Source: Petrosia ficiformis
Lineage: Eukaryota > Porifera > Demospongiae > Haplosclerida > Petrosiidae
Assembly (NCBI GenBank): GCA_947044365.1
Contig: OX345639.1
Location: 3,064,001 to 3,128,000 of the forward strand
Direction: 5' to 3'
DNA length: 64,000 nucleotides
Part shown: piece after piece, positions 39,001 through 52,174 of the stretch
Numbering within the stretch: position 1 is the first letter of the stretch
How the letters are laid out: every line of letters begins with the position of its first letter
The notes under the pieces: generated by a model
Told to the model about the DNA's origin: nothing
Database searches by the model: none
What the model saw: only the letters and a program-made list of their open reading frames with translations
Program-made: the position numbers and the translations under genes

Positions 39001-40028
39001 TAGAAATACACTTATATTTTCTATCATTCACTACTCTTTCTCCTCCTAGTTGTAGGTATTCGAGTTGATCTTAGTGCTAACTACACATTTGCAGACCTCA
39101 TTTTGTCTTTATGGAGATCCCTTCATTCCGCACGATGTCATGCTCATTATCCCTTCAGCACCATTGCTGATGAGGTACATATGTAGTTAAATAGACTAAA
39201 ATAGTTATGCGCATTAAAATCATGTATTTATGTTAGTGTTGTTTTAGTATGGCAATAATGAACACTCTCTTAGTTTCAGTTATAGTATGACAGTATTCTC
39301 ATAATTTTAGTTATATATAGTTATAGTTGATTTACTAAAATAATAAAAGGGTTTTAGTTTTAACTAAAAGTGCCCATTATTTATGGTATGCCAAATGTAT
39401 CTTTTCAGTTTTTTCAATGCACTTTATAGCTTAGTTAATTAAAAGTTGCAATTCCTTACCAAAAGGCTTTAATTTAGTTATAGTTAAGCTTAGCATATGC
39501 ATTTACACATGTTGACATATACTTTATTCTTTCAGTTAGGACTGGTGCAGGGTCTTCCAGTTCAATTCTCATACCTGTATCCACATGACGTACAGCAACT
39601 AAGTAACCCAAATGGATTCTATTTTATCGAGACTTCAGTGGGTGTGGCAGACAAGGCTCTAGCTCGTTTTGGTTCCTCATGTTATATGAACCCATTGAAC
39701 ACAAAAATGGATGACAAATGCCAAATTGAAGTAATTAATTAATATTAAGATAGGGTCAAGATCTGAAATATAATATGCAATTCATTAAAATACCACATTC
39801 TTTTCCTCTCTATAGTTAATGATGTGGGAAGCTGTAAGAGGAGAGAGTGTAGATGGTCTCTTTCTCTACCAGATGCAGGTTCTTAGACCTAGTATTATTG
39901 AACATTTTGCTAATGAAATGACTCGTTTAGTGGGTATCATATCTGAAAACCCTACCATATTATTAAGAGAACTAGCGGCTTCAATAAACCCACCATTTTT
40001 ACACACTAGCTCAAGACGAAAAAGATAA
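36040..40028 (+). CDS. Condensation-domain-like protein with degenerate active site
   Basis: Exons: 36040-36576, 36633-37008, 37607-38992, 39050-39174, 39536-39730, 39816-40028; 2832 nt, 943 aa. The first about 210 residues are polar and unstructured with an acidic run (EDSEEEEEESSENEE). From about 245 the sequence matches the start of the nonribosomal-peptide-type condensation / acyltransferase superfamily (SLLDHECCV, then VRAFEIKGPIDKDLLQTAFTKVLQIHPILSSRF, the usual helix after the first strand). Where the family has HHxxxDG, this protein has PCVVCDF (residues 426-432): aspartate kept, both histidines lost. A long insertion (about 460-600) rich in RPITGRLRPLTARNRPQTAK splits the two halves. 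The C-terminal half has VGIRVDLSANYTFADLILSL and SVDGLFLYQMQVLRPSIIEHFANEMTRLV, like the second half of the fold. No adenylation or carrier domain is attached. Function unknown; probably non-catalytic. Confidence 0.75.
37233..37455 (-). repeat. Family A MITE copy
   Basis: AGAGTTTTTTTTATACAATT to CTTACCAAAAACTCT, with GGCCAATGGTGTGCCATAT inside. It lies in the long intron before exon 3 of the condensation-like gene. Confidence 0.85.
39234..39494. repeat. Family C MITE copy, degenerate
   Basis: Starts TTAGTGTTGTTTTAGTATGG, contains TTTTAACTAAAAGTGCCCAT and ACCAAAAGGCTTTAATTTAG. In an intron of the condensation-like gene. Confidence 0.7.
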
Positions 40029-40281
40029 CACTTTATTAGTTCAAATTCAATTCCTCAATTAATTTCAATTTAGTCCAAATAATATTTTTGATAAAAATAT
40101 TTGTTTTCTACACAAAATATTTTTGTTTTGTATTTTTGTCAGTCTTAACTCATTAAAATTAATTGTACATATAATGTGGCAACATTCAGAGAAGGATTTT
40201 ATAATTAAAATGAGACACTTTCATCAATTATAATTAATTTTGTGAATGTATAATTACATAGAAAAAAAATCATTTCAGACA
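40029..40281. other. Convergent spacer, condensation-like gene / SYF1
   Basis: 253 bp, very AT-rich, shared 3' ends of two genes. Candidate AATAAA-type signals only. Confidence 0.5.
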
Positions 40282-43200
40282 TTATGAGATGTTTTTCTTT
40301 CTTGCTGCAAGTCGTTCTTTTGCTCCTAGCATTTTCGATTGTGTCTCCTCAACAGTACCAAACACTGCACTAGGTATTGTCTGACGTTCCAACTGTACTT
40401 CTAAATATGATATATGTATGTATGTATGTATGTATGTACTATGTATATATGTATCTACATACCTTCTATTTTCTCATCACCTTCCTCCTCGTCATCATCT
40501 GATGCAATATTAATCTCATCCGGATTGGAAGACATTTGGATCAGTTCTGACATTTCTGCAGTGGCTTCGTCACTCCTGCAAAATAATTAAGAGAATGAGA
40601 ACATAATTAAATGAATAAATGATTTTCAAATATGTATACCTATAGTATGCATAATTGACTGTATATATGTATACATGTAGGTCCTATACATATATACAGT
40701 CATCCACACGTACAAAAATACATACATAACAGTGTACATTGAAAATATATACATACAGTGTTTTTGATAAGCTTATATGGCACACCAATGGCCCAAAGAG
40801 CTTCTTATTCGGTACTGCACAATTCTCTCTTAGGGTATAGTTAATTATGATTACATTGCCACTAACAGAATTAGCTCTTTGTCAATTGGTTCAAGATGTA
40901 TTCCCAATGGTGCACACACTTAGTCCATGCTTCAAAACGTATCAAAAACTCTGTGTACATATGTAAATACATGTATGTACATACATACATACATGTATAT
41001 ACATACATGTAGTACATACATACATACGCACATATAATAGACAATGGTGTGGAAACAGTCATGCAGGACATTGTCTAACAAATCCAATGAATGTCTGGTA
41101 AATTGATGTATACAAAGTGTATGAGGAGCCGGACAAGTGTGGCGAAAAAATGTCTGATAGTCGGCTCAATGTTTCTATAACCTGAATATATACATGTACA
41201 TGTACATGTATTCTTACTTGACAAATTTCATTGTTTTGGGTTTATCTTTCTCCGTCTCCTCTGACATTTTTCTGGCTTCCTCCTCAAGTAGTTTCATTTC
41301 ATCTAAACTCTCTCCACTTACATTAATATCTTTTGAAGCTGCTGTTACCATCTGAGCTGACATGAAATTGACCTGGTAGAGATAGAAGCAAGAACACAAT
41401 TGATTCAGAATATAATTATTTATAATTATAATTATAGTCATTAAAGTTTTAAATATACTCATTTCCAGCTGCCTACACATTCTGATGAGTGACAAAATGA
41501 TATTGGAATTGGAGCCAAATTTCTGGATAACCAATCAGAATGATTGGAATAGTAACACACACATACAGGGGTGTGGAAATAGTTAGCCAACTGCTGGACA
41601 TTTTGACCTACTTTTATCACTCTCCCCATATACTTTGTATACAGCTTAGTTTCAATTTACCAGACATTCACTACTGGACAATGTCCTGCAAGATTGGCTT
41701 TCCACACATGTATATTGTAATTGACCCCGCCCCCAAGTACATGTACATCTCACAAAAAACAATAACAATTTAACAAAATGAAATATCAAATCTCATTAAC
41801 TCACTTGTGTATTGCACTGAGCCTGAACACTTCTTTTAATTCTAAGCATCTCTCTAAACGTATCCTCGTTGCCATGGTGAACTTCAAACTCTTGCCATGC
41901 TTTCCAATATGACTTTGTGATCTGTGTGTTATCAGTGAGTAAGTAGGCTTGTTGCAATTATCAAAACCAAAATTAAAATTACTTCATGATAATATTTCAA
42001 TGAAGTATTGAAGTTAATAATCATTACAATTTTGGTATGCATAAACTTAGTTAAATATGAGCTAAATTTTGGAAAGGGACACTTTCCGGCAATTTTTATC
42101 AAACACTTCCCCTTTAATCAATCATCATTCCACCATTTTGTACAGGAAACACTGATTACAAATTAATTACAATTAGATTCCTGTCTCAATGAGTCATAAA
42201 CTGCTTTTAGAAAGCAGCTGTCACTTACTCTGGGATCACTAAACTGAGACCCATGACTATATATACCACGTGCTCTGTCTAGTTCTCCTAGTTTAGTCTC
42301 TAGCTGAGCATATTGAAGACACATATCTCTAAATTAAAATGGAGGAAGAGGTAAGGAAGGGATAAAGATGATGACAATAATGAAGCAGTGAATATTGAGA
42401 GTGAAAAACAGTGCTCTCTCTAGATTTTGCAATATAGGAGTTGAACAGAAATGACAAACTAGATCATTCATGTTCATCTTGTACCTGCACCATTTTCATA
42501 TAATTAACCTTCCCATTCTTTTTAATGTACAGTATGTGAATTCAATCTGGTTGAAATTTGACATACACAAAAAAGAATGGGAAGGTTAGTTATATAAAAA
42601 TGGTGCAGGTTAAAAGATTGCTGATCATTTGAAACTAAAGTTATGGAAATATGCATAAGGTCTAGATGAACATGAATGACCTTTACCTCGCATGTTTATC
42701 CTCCAACACTTCAATTGCCTTTTCATAAATTTCTCTAGTATTTGTTATTCCAAACACATCAGCTGCTCTCTTGATATAAATAGTGAACATCTATAGCAAT
42801 GGTATAACATGATAGTCATGTGATTTACATATGTATATCACATGACATACATCAAACTGTTCTTCAGGCAATACGGCCTTTGTTGCTCTTTCATACACAG
42901 ACATAGCATGTCGAGCTAAACCATACTCCTCTTCCAATTTGGCATACAAAAGATAAAATGCTGAAGGAAGAGAAAGTATATAGAACATATACATCCTGAT
43001 ATAATCCTATACACCTATATACAGTTTGTACTAAAATTCTTATACCATACCATACTATATAAATGTCATGATTCCTTTTAAATATATGTAACTGACTTTT
43101 AGCGTATTTGACAGGACATCCATCAAGCACTTGTTCAAACAAGTCTCTCGCTCTTTCTAGTTTATTTCCTCCCTATAAAGAAATTAATAGAGAACAAACT

Positions 43201-46200
43201 TTCTAGTAGAGTATATGGCTATATGCTAGTATAGATATTAATTGAAACTAAGCTCATTAAAGTCATGTGCTACTATGGGTTCAATCACCATGGTAACCAC
43301 ATTATACACATGGACTGTGCATTTGACTTGGGTGACTGTACTGCACATGTACAGAAGGTTTATAATTAATTATCAGCTCAATGTAAATTGATTCTAAAAG
43401 TCTGTTCACATTCACAAAGACCTCAAAATTAGGATGTGATGACTTTATATGTAATATAGTGTATAGTTTAATGTCATAAGATTAATACACGATTATACAT
43501 GTATTGTAATTCAATAATGAAGCAATGGATTGAAATTTGACAAACACAAAAAAAAAACAGGAAGGACAATTATATGAAAATGGTGCAGGTAAATAATTAA
43601 TCATTCCAAACTAAAAGTATGGAAATTTTTCTGAGGTCAAGGTAAATGTGAATGACCTTTAGTTAAGTATGATAGAGTGACTCACATATCTTTTGATGAA
43701 CTTTGTAAGGTAAGTGCTCCATAAGTCATTGACATGAGGCCATTTAAATAAAGATATTCCTCTTTCATAAGCCTGTAAGAGAAGAGAAAGCTAGGAAGAA
43801 GAGTGGTTAGATAGTTGAGCTAACCTTGAATGCTTCTTCAAAATAATTATGCTCTTCAAGAAATGAAGCGAAATTTATAACTACTTGTGGAGTTGCAATT
43901 CTCAGATCCAGTATTCTGTTATATACAGCTTTAGTTGTCTATGAGATACAGACAGTATAAACATTAGATTAGAAATAGATATACACAGAGAGACAAATAG
44001 ACAGACATATATATAATTATGTACATGTATAATTATACTGTGGATGTGATAATCTGTCATATGTGCAAAAATAATTCCGTCACACACTTCCATTTAAATA
44101 CTCATTATTCAGCTATTTTGCATGAGAAACTAACTACATTTGGTATCTAAGTAAAACAACAGTTGCTCTTCCTGGATACAAAATTTAGTTGGATACCTGC
44201 ACAAAATGACATCTTTTAAATGTAAGTGCAAAATTATCATTGGACAAATGATTTGATTTTTGCATCTATAGTTACATACACACGTACACACACACGCACA
44301 CATATATATATATATATATATACATGTATATAGGCAAACACTCAAACAGACATACATTATTATAAGTATACAATCTATATATGTATATATGACACAGACA
44401 TACATATAAGTATATACAATGTACATATTACAATTAACACTTACTTCAAAAGTACCCAAGCTCTCTTCCAAATCAGCATACATTGACCAGACTTTCAATG
44501 ACTTGTACAAACGATTTTGTACCGGTTCACTCTATACATTAACAAGTATTACAATATCATTATCATTTATACATCTCTTTTACTTTATCATAATATGCAG
44601 CTCTCTTGGCCGGTACAGCTGTGGCTCTCTGCATGAGCTGTAGAGACCTATCATAATTCCTAAGCAAATAGAAATTATACAATGATATCCTTATTAGGTT
44701 ATAAAGTTGTTTTGTTGTCTACAGAAACTGTGAGGATTTTATTGTGGACCATGGGGTAGCCTTGGTGTTCATTTGACACTGAAAAATTAATCGTTTCAGA
44801 TTGGGCCGAAACTTTTCCTAGGGTTGCAGTGTCAATACTGTACAATGTATATATGTACACATCATACTTGTACATAACACATTTTTTTATACGTGTACAC
44901 AATTGTATATATACATGTACACTAAATACATGATATTCTCAGGAAATGTACATTAAATACATGTACATGTAGATTATATACATGTACATGTACAATATGT
45001 ACATACACTACAGCATGTAAGTCAAACTAAATGTAAATAATCATGCATGTTTTTAATAATTAAAATTTTAAAATATGACTCCACCAATTAAATTAGAAAT
45101 GTTGTAATTAATTTCCACTCACTCATGTCTTAGTTCCATTTCAGCATATTCACACCACACAGAAGCCAGATCCTCAACTGTCTTAAAATTAACTCGAGTA
45201 GCTTTATCAAATATGACACGTGCCTATCACACAATAATCACATGATCAAGTGGGAATGTCACGTGATATGCTACTTACCTCAGAAAGCTGATTGTTGTCT
45301 TCGTAAAATTTAGCAAAAGCTACCCATAGTGTGTGAGGTTTGCCTATAGCCTGTTCTATATCAACTGTTTGCACTGCCTCAGTAAATGTATTGATGACCT
45401 AATATACATGTATCAACAATAGAAAGCATTGTATGTGAATAAATAACGATAAAAGATGGATGAAAGTATAGTTAGACAGATTGATGAAATGGTGGTTAAA
45501 CAGATGAGGTGAAAGAATCAGATGCATAAAGGATGGTTAGACAGATGGATGAGAGGATGGTTAGACAGAAATGATGGAGAGATGGATAATAATGGGACAG
45601 TTAGATGTACAGTACAGATGGACTGATAAAAGTCTGATGTACACAGAAATGAGGTCAGAGATAGATTAAAATAATTGAAAAAAGGGATGTTCCCTACTTC
45701 TCTAGGTTTTCCTTCAAACAGTTTTACTCGTTTATGCCATTCATGAATATTATGTGGATTCTGCCTCAAAAGAACACTACTAAGAAGAATAGGACGACGA
45801 TCCATCAAAGCCTCAAAACGAGCCAGACGCAACTCAATCTCAAGATCATCTGTATACATGTATAAAAACTAGTCAAACCAGTTCTATAAACAGGTTGCAC
45901 AAGAACCTTCTTCACTGGGACCCTTCTCTGCCATAGCTTCCATCTTTGCATGTATCATGGACTCCTCATATTGTGAATATGCATCAAACACTTGAGTGAA
46001 GTCACGTACAGTAACTACAGACTGTATAGCTTCTTCATATATGTCTCTAGCCTATATAATTAAAAAGTGAATTACAGGTTGTCCCCTTTACAGGTGTGGT
46101 TTAATTATGCAATCTGCAAAATTAACTGTGCTAGATGGGTGTGGTTTGAAAACTTACTCTTTCAAATCTTCCTGCTCTGATGTGATAGTCTGCCAAAGAG

Positions 46201-47471
46201 CACCACAACTGTCCAACCATGTCAGTAAATCTCTGTATACCTCCGCGGATTATAGGTTCTACTTTTAAACTGGTCACCTGACATACATACACGATGTAAA
46301 ATACATGCATGTAGTTACATTAGACATTTACGTCAATGAGAATTTAATGATTAAAGTCTGTTCATATTCATGATGACCTCAAAATTAGGATGTGATGATT
46401 GTAATATTCATAGGTTAATACATGTTATACTGTAATTCAGTAATGAAGCAATGGATTGAAATTTGACGAACACAAAAAGAACTGGAAGGATAATTATATG
46501 CAGGTAAAAAGATTGTTGGTCATTCAAAACTTAAGTTATGAACATTTTCTGAGGTTATGATGAACATGAATGACCTTTAGAAATTCTCATTACCTTGCCT
46601 GGGTTTTTTGATATCAGCTCACATAATTCATGCCACAATTGAAACTTTGATTTGCCTTCTTTGGAAACAAAACTCTCCTGTAATAATATTAATAATAATA
46701 ATAATTAAATCGTTATCACAGACATACTCTGTTAACAATTTCAGCCAGTTTGATAGCTGCATCATCCAGCCGTCCAATAGATCTAAGATACTCAATAAAA
46801 TCTTCACTATTCTCTGGAGATAACTATAAAAAGAAAGAAGCCATTTATTACTGTATTAGTTTATAAATTCAGGGGGTGTGGCCTGTGATTTCAAAAAAGG
46901 AACGCTTTCTCACAAAATAATTTGACCAAACATTTACGGTTGTCATTCTGCCACTTTGTACAGAAAGTAAATGGAATTCTGTATCTAAGAAGCTTAATAA
47001 TAACACTTCCTGGATACCATATTTCATTGACTTTCTGTACAAAATGGCAGAATGGTGAGTGATTGAAGATAAGCATTTGATAAAGATTATCTTGTGGGAA
47101 AATGTCCCTTTTTGAAATTGTGACATATTATAACCACACATACGTACTTTCAAGTATCGTCTATATATCCTGACTGTGGTCTCCGGAATATTGTGAAGAT
47201 GAACAAACTTGATGTATAGAGGCCATATGCGGTGATGTTGAGTTAGGGGGAGTGCCTGTAGGGCACGGTCAAAGGTTCGTCTTGTCCGTGTGACCTTACA
47301 TTGATCCATGAGAAACTGACAATAGTCCAACCATATTCTAGGCATCTAGAAAAAGGGGCGTGGTCTCGATTAGATATTATTAAATGCAATGACTTACTTT
47401 GTGTAGAAAGATGAGAGATCTTTCAAATGCATTATTTACTTCTTCAAATGCAGGATCTGTTATACATCTAA

Positions 47472-47502
<31 letters not shown>

Positions 47503-48349
47503 TTAATACTTACAACTATATAAATAATATGGGACTACTACATGTACATCAATATTATTGATATATGTACATTGGGACTACTACATGTACATGTACATCA
47601 ATATTATTGTACATGTACATTGGGACTACTACATGTACATCAATATGATTGATACATGTACATTGGAACTACTAAATGTGCATGTACAGCAATATTATTG
47701 GTGCATGTACAATACATGTACATAATACATGTACATCAACATTATTGGTACATGTACATTGGGACTACTACGTGTACATCAATATGATTGATACATATGT
47801 ACATTGGAACTATTACATGCATAATTATTCATAAATTAACAATTATAATTACATACCTTCCACGTACTTGTTTTCGGCGAAGTTTTAAATAATTGTACCA
47901 TAATTTATAACTAGAATAGAATATATATATATATATGAAAGGTTAATGATTGAGATTGCCATTCTCATTCCCATTCCAATATTTCTTATCCCCACACCTA
48001 TACCAGATCACTATCATAAATAATTATTCATGATCCTCATTCCCAAACTATAGGCTAAAATATATCATATCCTGATTCCAAACCTTCCAGGTAGCTGTTT
48101 CAATGCTCTCTCGTATATCATATTGATTGACGTATTCGAAGCATTTGTAGTATCCTTGTGTTCAATATAACGTATCCAACATTTCACTTGATATGGGTGA
48201 CGAAGAATCTCCTCTTCATAAGGAACATCACTATCAGCCTATGAAAAAGGAGGGAAAAGTCAAATGACTTTGAAATGAGTTACATCATACATTTAACTTA
48301 CAAAAACAATGTCTTTGGACAGATCAACCTCCATTTCTTTCTCTGGCAT
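40282..48349 (-). CDS. XAB2: Pre-mRNA splicing factor SYF1 / XAB2
   Basis: Exons: 48302-48349, 48084-48238, 47857-47910, 47398-47467, 47148-47345, 46728-46823, 46594-46677, 46158-46277, 45907-46051, 45698-45849, 45279-45398, 45123-45223, 44584-44659, 44445-44531, 43825-43938, 43686-43772, 43097-43172, 42851-42960, 42687-42790, 42229-42328, 41805-41921, 41218-41372, 40463-40575, 40282-40400; 2601 nt, 866 aa, normal family length. The protein is built of half-a-TPR (HAT) repeats: [122 protein letters not shown], then acidic and basic C-terminal tail. It is a core subunit of the spliceosomal NineTeen/XAB2 complex, also tied to transcription-coupled repair in mammals. Introns carry family A, B and D repeats. 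The start codon lies about 155 bp from the fold-back element's left end. Confidence 0.97.
40757..40952 (+). repeat. Family A MITE copy
   Basis: AGTGTTTTTGATAAGCTTAT to GTATCAAAAACTCT; about 30 bp of the GAGCCAATTTGG block missing. In a SYF1 intron. Confidence 0.85.
42065..42160. repeat. Family D fragment
   Basis: TTTTGGAAAGGGACACTTTC and the arm CATTCCACCATTTTGTACAG match the stem of the 29378 hairpin, but the complementary arm is absent. In a SYF1 intron. Confidence 0.7.
42455..42686. repeat. Fold-back variant of family B
   Basis: The two halves are inverted copies: CTGCACCATTTTCATATAAT..CCTTCCCATTCTTTTTAATG near the left and AAAAAAGAATGGGAAGGTTA..ATATAAAAATGGTGCAGG near the right. Ordinary family B copies contain only one of these halves. 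In a SYF1 intron. Confidence 0.8.
43393..43664 (+). repeat. Family B MITE copy, full length
   Basis: CTAAAAGTCTGTTCACATTC to GTGAATGACCTTTAG with terminal inverted similarity of about 28 bp (the two TGACCTC/GAGGTCA blocks face each other). In a SYF1 intron. Confidence 0.9.
44050..44260. repeat. Diverged family D-like copy
   Basis: CACACACTTCCATTTAAATA, CAGCTATTTTGCATGAGAAA and CTTCCTGGATACAAAATTTA resemble the 46867 element phrase by phrase at low similarity. In a SYF1 intron. Confidence 0.45.
46352..46580 (+). repeat. Family B MITE copy
   Basis: TTAAAGTCTGTTCATATTCA to GAACATGAATGACCTTTAG, with a short internal deletion. In a SYF1 intron. Confidence 0.85.
46867..47118. repeat. Family D fold-back element
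   Basis: About 250 bp whose two halves are inverted: CATTCTGCCACTTTGTACAG near 46947 faces CTGTACAAAATGGCAGAATG near 47035, and GGAACGCTTTCTCACAAAAT faces ATCTTGTGGGAAAATGTCCC. In the SYF1 intron between exons 46728-46823 and 47148-47345. Confidence 0.8.
47510..47820. repeat. Tandem repeat of GGGACTACTACATGTACATC units
   Basis: About five to six units of 45-65 bp, each with GGGACTACTACATGTACATC, AATATTATTG and a TACATGTACATT tail, filling most of a SYF1 intron. Confidence 0.85.
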
Positions 48350-48504
48350 AATCAGATGAAGAGCTGCAGTGTCAAGTCCCTCCAAAACGACAATACCACG
48401 TTCAACCGACACTGAGCCACACCCACGACGGAGCCTGGCCCACACGTAACTTTTAATAAAAGGTTAAGGTATATCACACATGCATGTACAGACCAATTAT
48501 GGCA

Positions 48505-49416
48505 GGGGATTACTGTCAAAATTAAACATATTTTTAAAAGAAAATTGTCTTTTTTATGATGCAATAAAATCATTTGCCATACAAAAGTACACCATAATTT
48601 ATTGTGTAAAGTCTGAAACACAAATAGTGTATGATAAATAAAAAATAGTGGTGTATATAATTGTTATAATAAATATTATTCAAAGAAAATAATAAATATT
48701 ATTCAAAAAATATTATTCAAAAAAAAAAAAAACAAAGAAATAAACTACAAGACTACTGGATGAGGTAGACTGCAACTGGAACACTGGATGTAGTTGGAAC
48801 CAGAGCACTGAATGAGGTATATAGACTGGAACTGAGTGACAATAGTACTTTAGTAGTGTAAATCATATAATTATTAAAGACAAAATTAATAGTGTATAAT
48901 AAATAAAATATTACATTAAAAATTTTAAAAAGGGGTGTATATTATTGTTTTTTTTTTTAAATGTGAAAACAAATGTACAAAAACAGAAATAAACTATATA
49001 AAATCTTCTGGACTGGAGTACTGAATGAGGTAAAGTGGAATTGGAGACAGGATGAGGTAGACTGGAACTGGAACACTGGATGAGGTAGACTGGAACCAGA
49101 GCAATGGATCTGAAGCATTGGATGAAGTAGACTGGAACCAGAGCAATGGATGAGGTAGATTGGAAGTGCAGCACTGGATGAGGTAGACTGGAACTGCAGC
49201 ACTGGATCTGAAGCACTGGATGAGGTAGACTGGAACTGGAGCACTGGATCAGGAAGACTGGAACTGGAGCACTGGATGAAGTAGGCTGGAAGTAGGCTGG
49301 AACTGCCCCACACGGGGCTGGATCTAGTGACTCGAAGAGACCTCCGGCGTCCCCAACCTGGGCATCGGTATACTCATTGTCCTGCATTCCTACAACCAAA
49401 GCTGGACTAGCCACCA

Positions 49417-49454
<38 letters not shown>

Positions 49455-51853
49455 TTTTTTTTGGGTGGCTAGCCAACCCTGGTTGTAGGAATGGAGGACA
49501 AATGAGTACACGAATTCCAAGTGAGGAGCACAAAAGCTGCAGCAAGTCACAGAAACAGACCTGTGTGGGAGGAAAAGTAGTAAATCAACTGTTCAAACAA
49601 ATTAACAAAGAATGGAAAAAATAGAGTAGAAAAGAGAAAGACACGGAAAGAAAACTCACCTTTTAAAAGAGAAGAGAATGGATAGATGGATAGGTAGAGT
49701 ACCTGTATATAGAGAGAAAAACAGTATGCAAATTAAACAGTATATATTTCACATATAATTATTATAGTGACACACGAATGGAAAGATTGACCTGTGGTTG
49801 TAGTATTATGATCCATAGTGACTTGAGAGACCTTCGGCGTCCCCAACCTGGGCATCGGTATAGTGAATGGTTTGACTTGAAGAGACCTTCGGCGTCCCTA
49901 ACCTGGGCATCGGTATAGTGAATGGTTCTTGGGTCTTCTTTCTTGAATCTTCCACACTTCTTCTTGGTCTTGCACTCTTGATCCCCTTCTTGATCCATCT
50001 ATCCACTTCTTCTTGGTCTTGCGCAGTCTTGATCCACTTCTTCTTGGTCTCGTCCTCTTCGGCCGTTCAGGCCCGAATGTCGCATGCTTGAGATGCACTG
50101 CTTTTTTTATACTAAATTTTCCCGCCTTTTTTTCCAATCCTTTTAGCCAATCAAATTCACAGAAAAATTTCCATTGTTCTTTTCCCGCCTTTGTTTTTTT
50201 TTTTTGCCTTTTCTTTTCTTCCTGATAACTCTAAAGCTGTTATTCTACTGCAGATAGAACTTGTAGCATCAGATGTATCGTCTCACAGCGAATCTTGTGA
50301 TGTATTTTGAGGCTGGTGTTACTTTTAGTTTGGTAGTAACAGTTTTACTGCATTGTGGGTCACATAGCCTTGCTGCCCCTTGCAAGATACTTTCAATGAG
50401 CTCGAAGCTGTTTTGCTAAGAGATAGGATATCGTTTTCAAGACTACACACAACTGAAATTTAAAGTGAGAGCTATATAGTAGTAATGGCCATTCAGTACT
50501 TAGTATACAGAGAGAGATGTATACTTTGCATGCATAGTTCAAGCCTTGTCAATGTTAGAAAGACGGTTGAGTGATTGGAGGACGAACAGCAACAGAGGAC
50601 TCAGTGGCTATTAAGCTGGTGTAACTGAGCTGTTAATGATTGCAAATGGAGATCATGTACAAAACTGAGTCAAGATGGTCATGTCAGTGAACTGTCTGCT
50701 TCAGTATGGGAAGGCTTCACAATCCAGGTCTATATACAACATACTCAGGCTGAAGACATGACTGATAGAAAGCCTATCATTATACTTATCAGTATAAAGA
50801 TATATCTTGCATTGTTCAAGTCAAGTTACAGTATCTTTAGTTAGAAAGTCGGACAGTGGAATTGATGTATAATTTGTCAAAACAGATTCAACAACAGTTA
50901 ATTAAAAATCTAGAACTGATGTCTGCTTTAATATTGGAAAGCTTCATAGTCCACCAATCTGTGTACAAGTTTTAAGTACATGATAAGCTCCTCGTTAGAT
51001 ATAGAGATCATGTGACGGTGGACAGATGAATTCTTTTCATCATTACTGTATAATATTATAGCTATTATTTATAAAACGTATATATTATATATATATATAT
51101 TATTATAATATATATAAATTATATATACACTTTTTATGTTGGAGAGAGTACTGTATTGCATGACTGAGAGACATGTCTTTAGCACGTAAACTCACTGCAG
51201 TGTGCTAAATGTATTGGATGTTTTTTGAATAAGAGTCAATCATAATAATATAGCCCGGCTGTGTTATTAGCTACCGTCAATAATGATGTGACTGTTCAGT
51301 GTAACAAGTTAGCAAATAATTAGATCATTCCAAATTCATCGATACCAACTGATAGTTTTTATCAGATGCCAGATCTGTCATATGATAGATGAAAAAGTGT
51401 TGCTACATACGTAGCTAATAGTGACTCCAGCTTTGAAACACATCAACAGATTTGTTGTAAGACAGTACATTTGATAATTTACTGTAGAACAACTGCTTTA
51501 GAAGAAATTAGAACTATCAGGAATAAGAAAGAAGGCAGAAACCTATTGATATTAAATTAATTACTGAAGCAGTGAAATCTCTAATTGGCTGAAAAAAATT
51601 AATTAGAACATTCCTGCACGTGCGCTGTGCAGTGTGCACGCTCCTGGCCTGTGCAGCTATGCACCCTGTCAAGTATAGATACTAGATAGCCTGTGAAAAA
51701 TAATTATCACAAAATAAATAGTAGTGTATACAATACTATTTTGTGATAATAATTATGCAATATGTTTCTAAATAACAATTATTTTTATTGAGTTATCTTT
51801 TAATTATGTATAATTAACTACTGACGTAACTATTACTTTATGTTAAATTATAT

Positions 51854-51897
<44 letters not shown>

Positions 51898-51978
51898 ATA
51901 CATATAATTATATATATATGTAATATATATAGTATGCTAATAGGTCACAGTCCTATATACAAAATATAGGACAAAACA
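48505..51978 (+). repeat. Left arm of the fold-back element
   Basis: From the outside inward: a diverged A/T-rich end; a tandem array near 48755-49310 of about 27-bp units like CTGGAACTGGAGCACTGGAT followed by GAGGTAGA; a motif copy TATACCGATGCCCAGGTT (complement); a local A33-T12 hairpin at 49418-49462; a second motif block at 49819-49927; a TATA/GCGGG promoter-like block; about 1.5 kb of unique sequence; and TA microsatellites toward the centre. Confidence 0.85.
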
Positions 51979-52051
51979 AGGGTTCTATATTCAGACCTAT
52001 TAGCATACTATATACAATATATTGTATGATGGTGACATCTCCGGCATACTA
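51979..52051. other. Unique centre of the fold-back element
   Basis: 73 bp not shared by inversion. It contains ACCTATTAGCATACTATATA, a direct copy of right-arm sequence at about 52085-52104, as if a template switch had occurred when the palindrome formed. Confidence 0.75.
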
Positions 52052-52132
52052 TGTTTTGTCCTATATTTTGTATATAGGACTGTGACCTATTAGCATACTA
52101 TATATATTACATATATATATAATTATATGTAT

Positions 52133-52174
<42 letters not shown>

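Noticed and set aside
48957..49313. 118-aa and 168-aa frames (SSSLPHPV repeats) as a real secreted protein
   Set aside because: They mainly translate the 27-bp tandem unit in the fold-back arm and are open in more than one frame; kept only as part of a low-confidence transcription unit.
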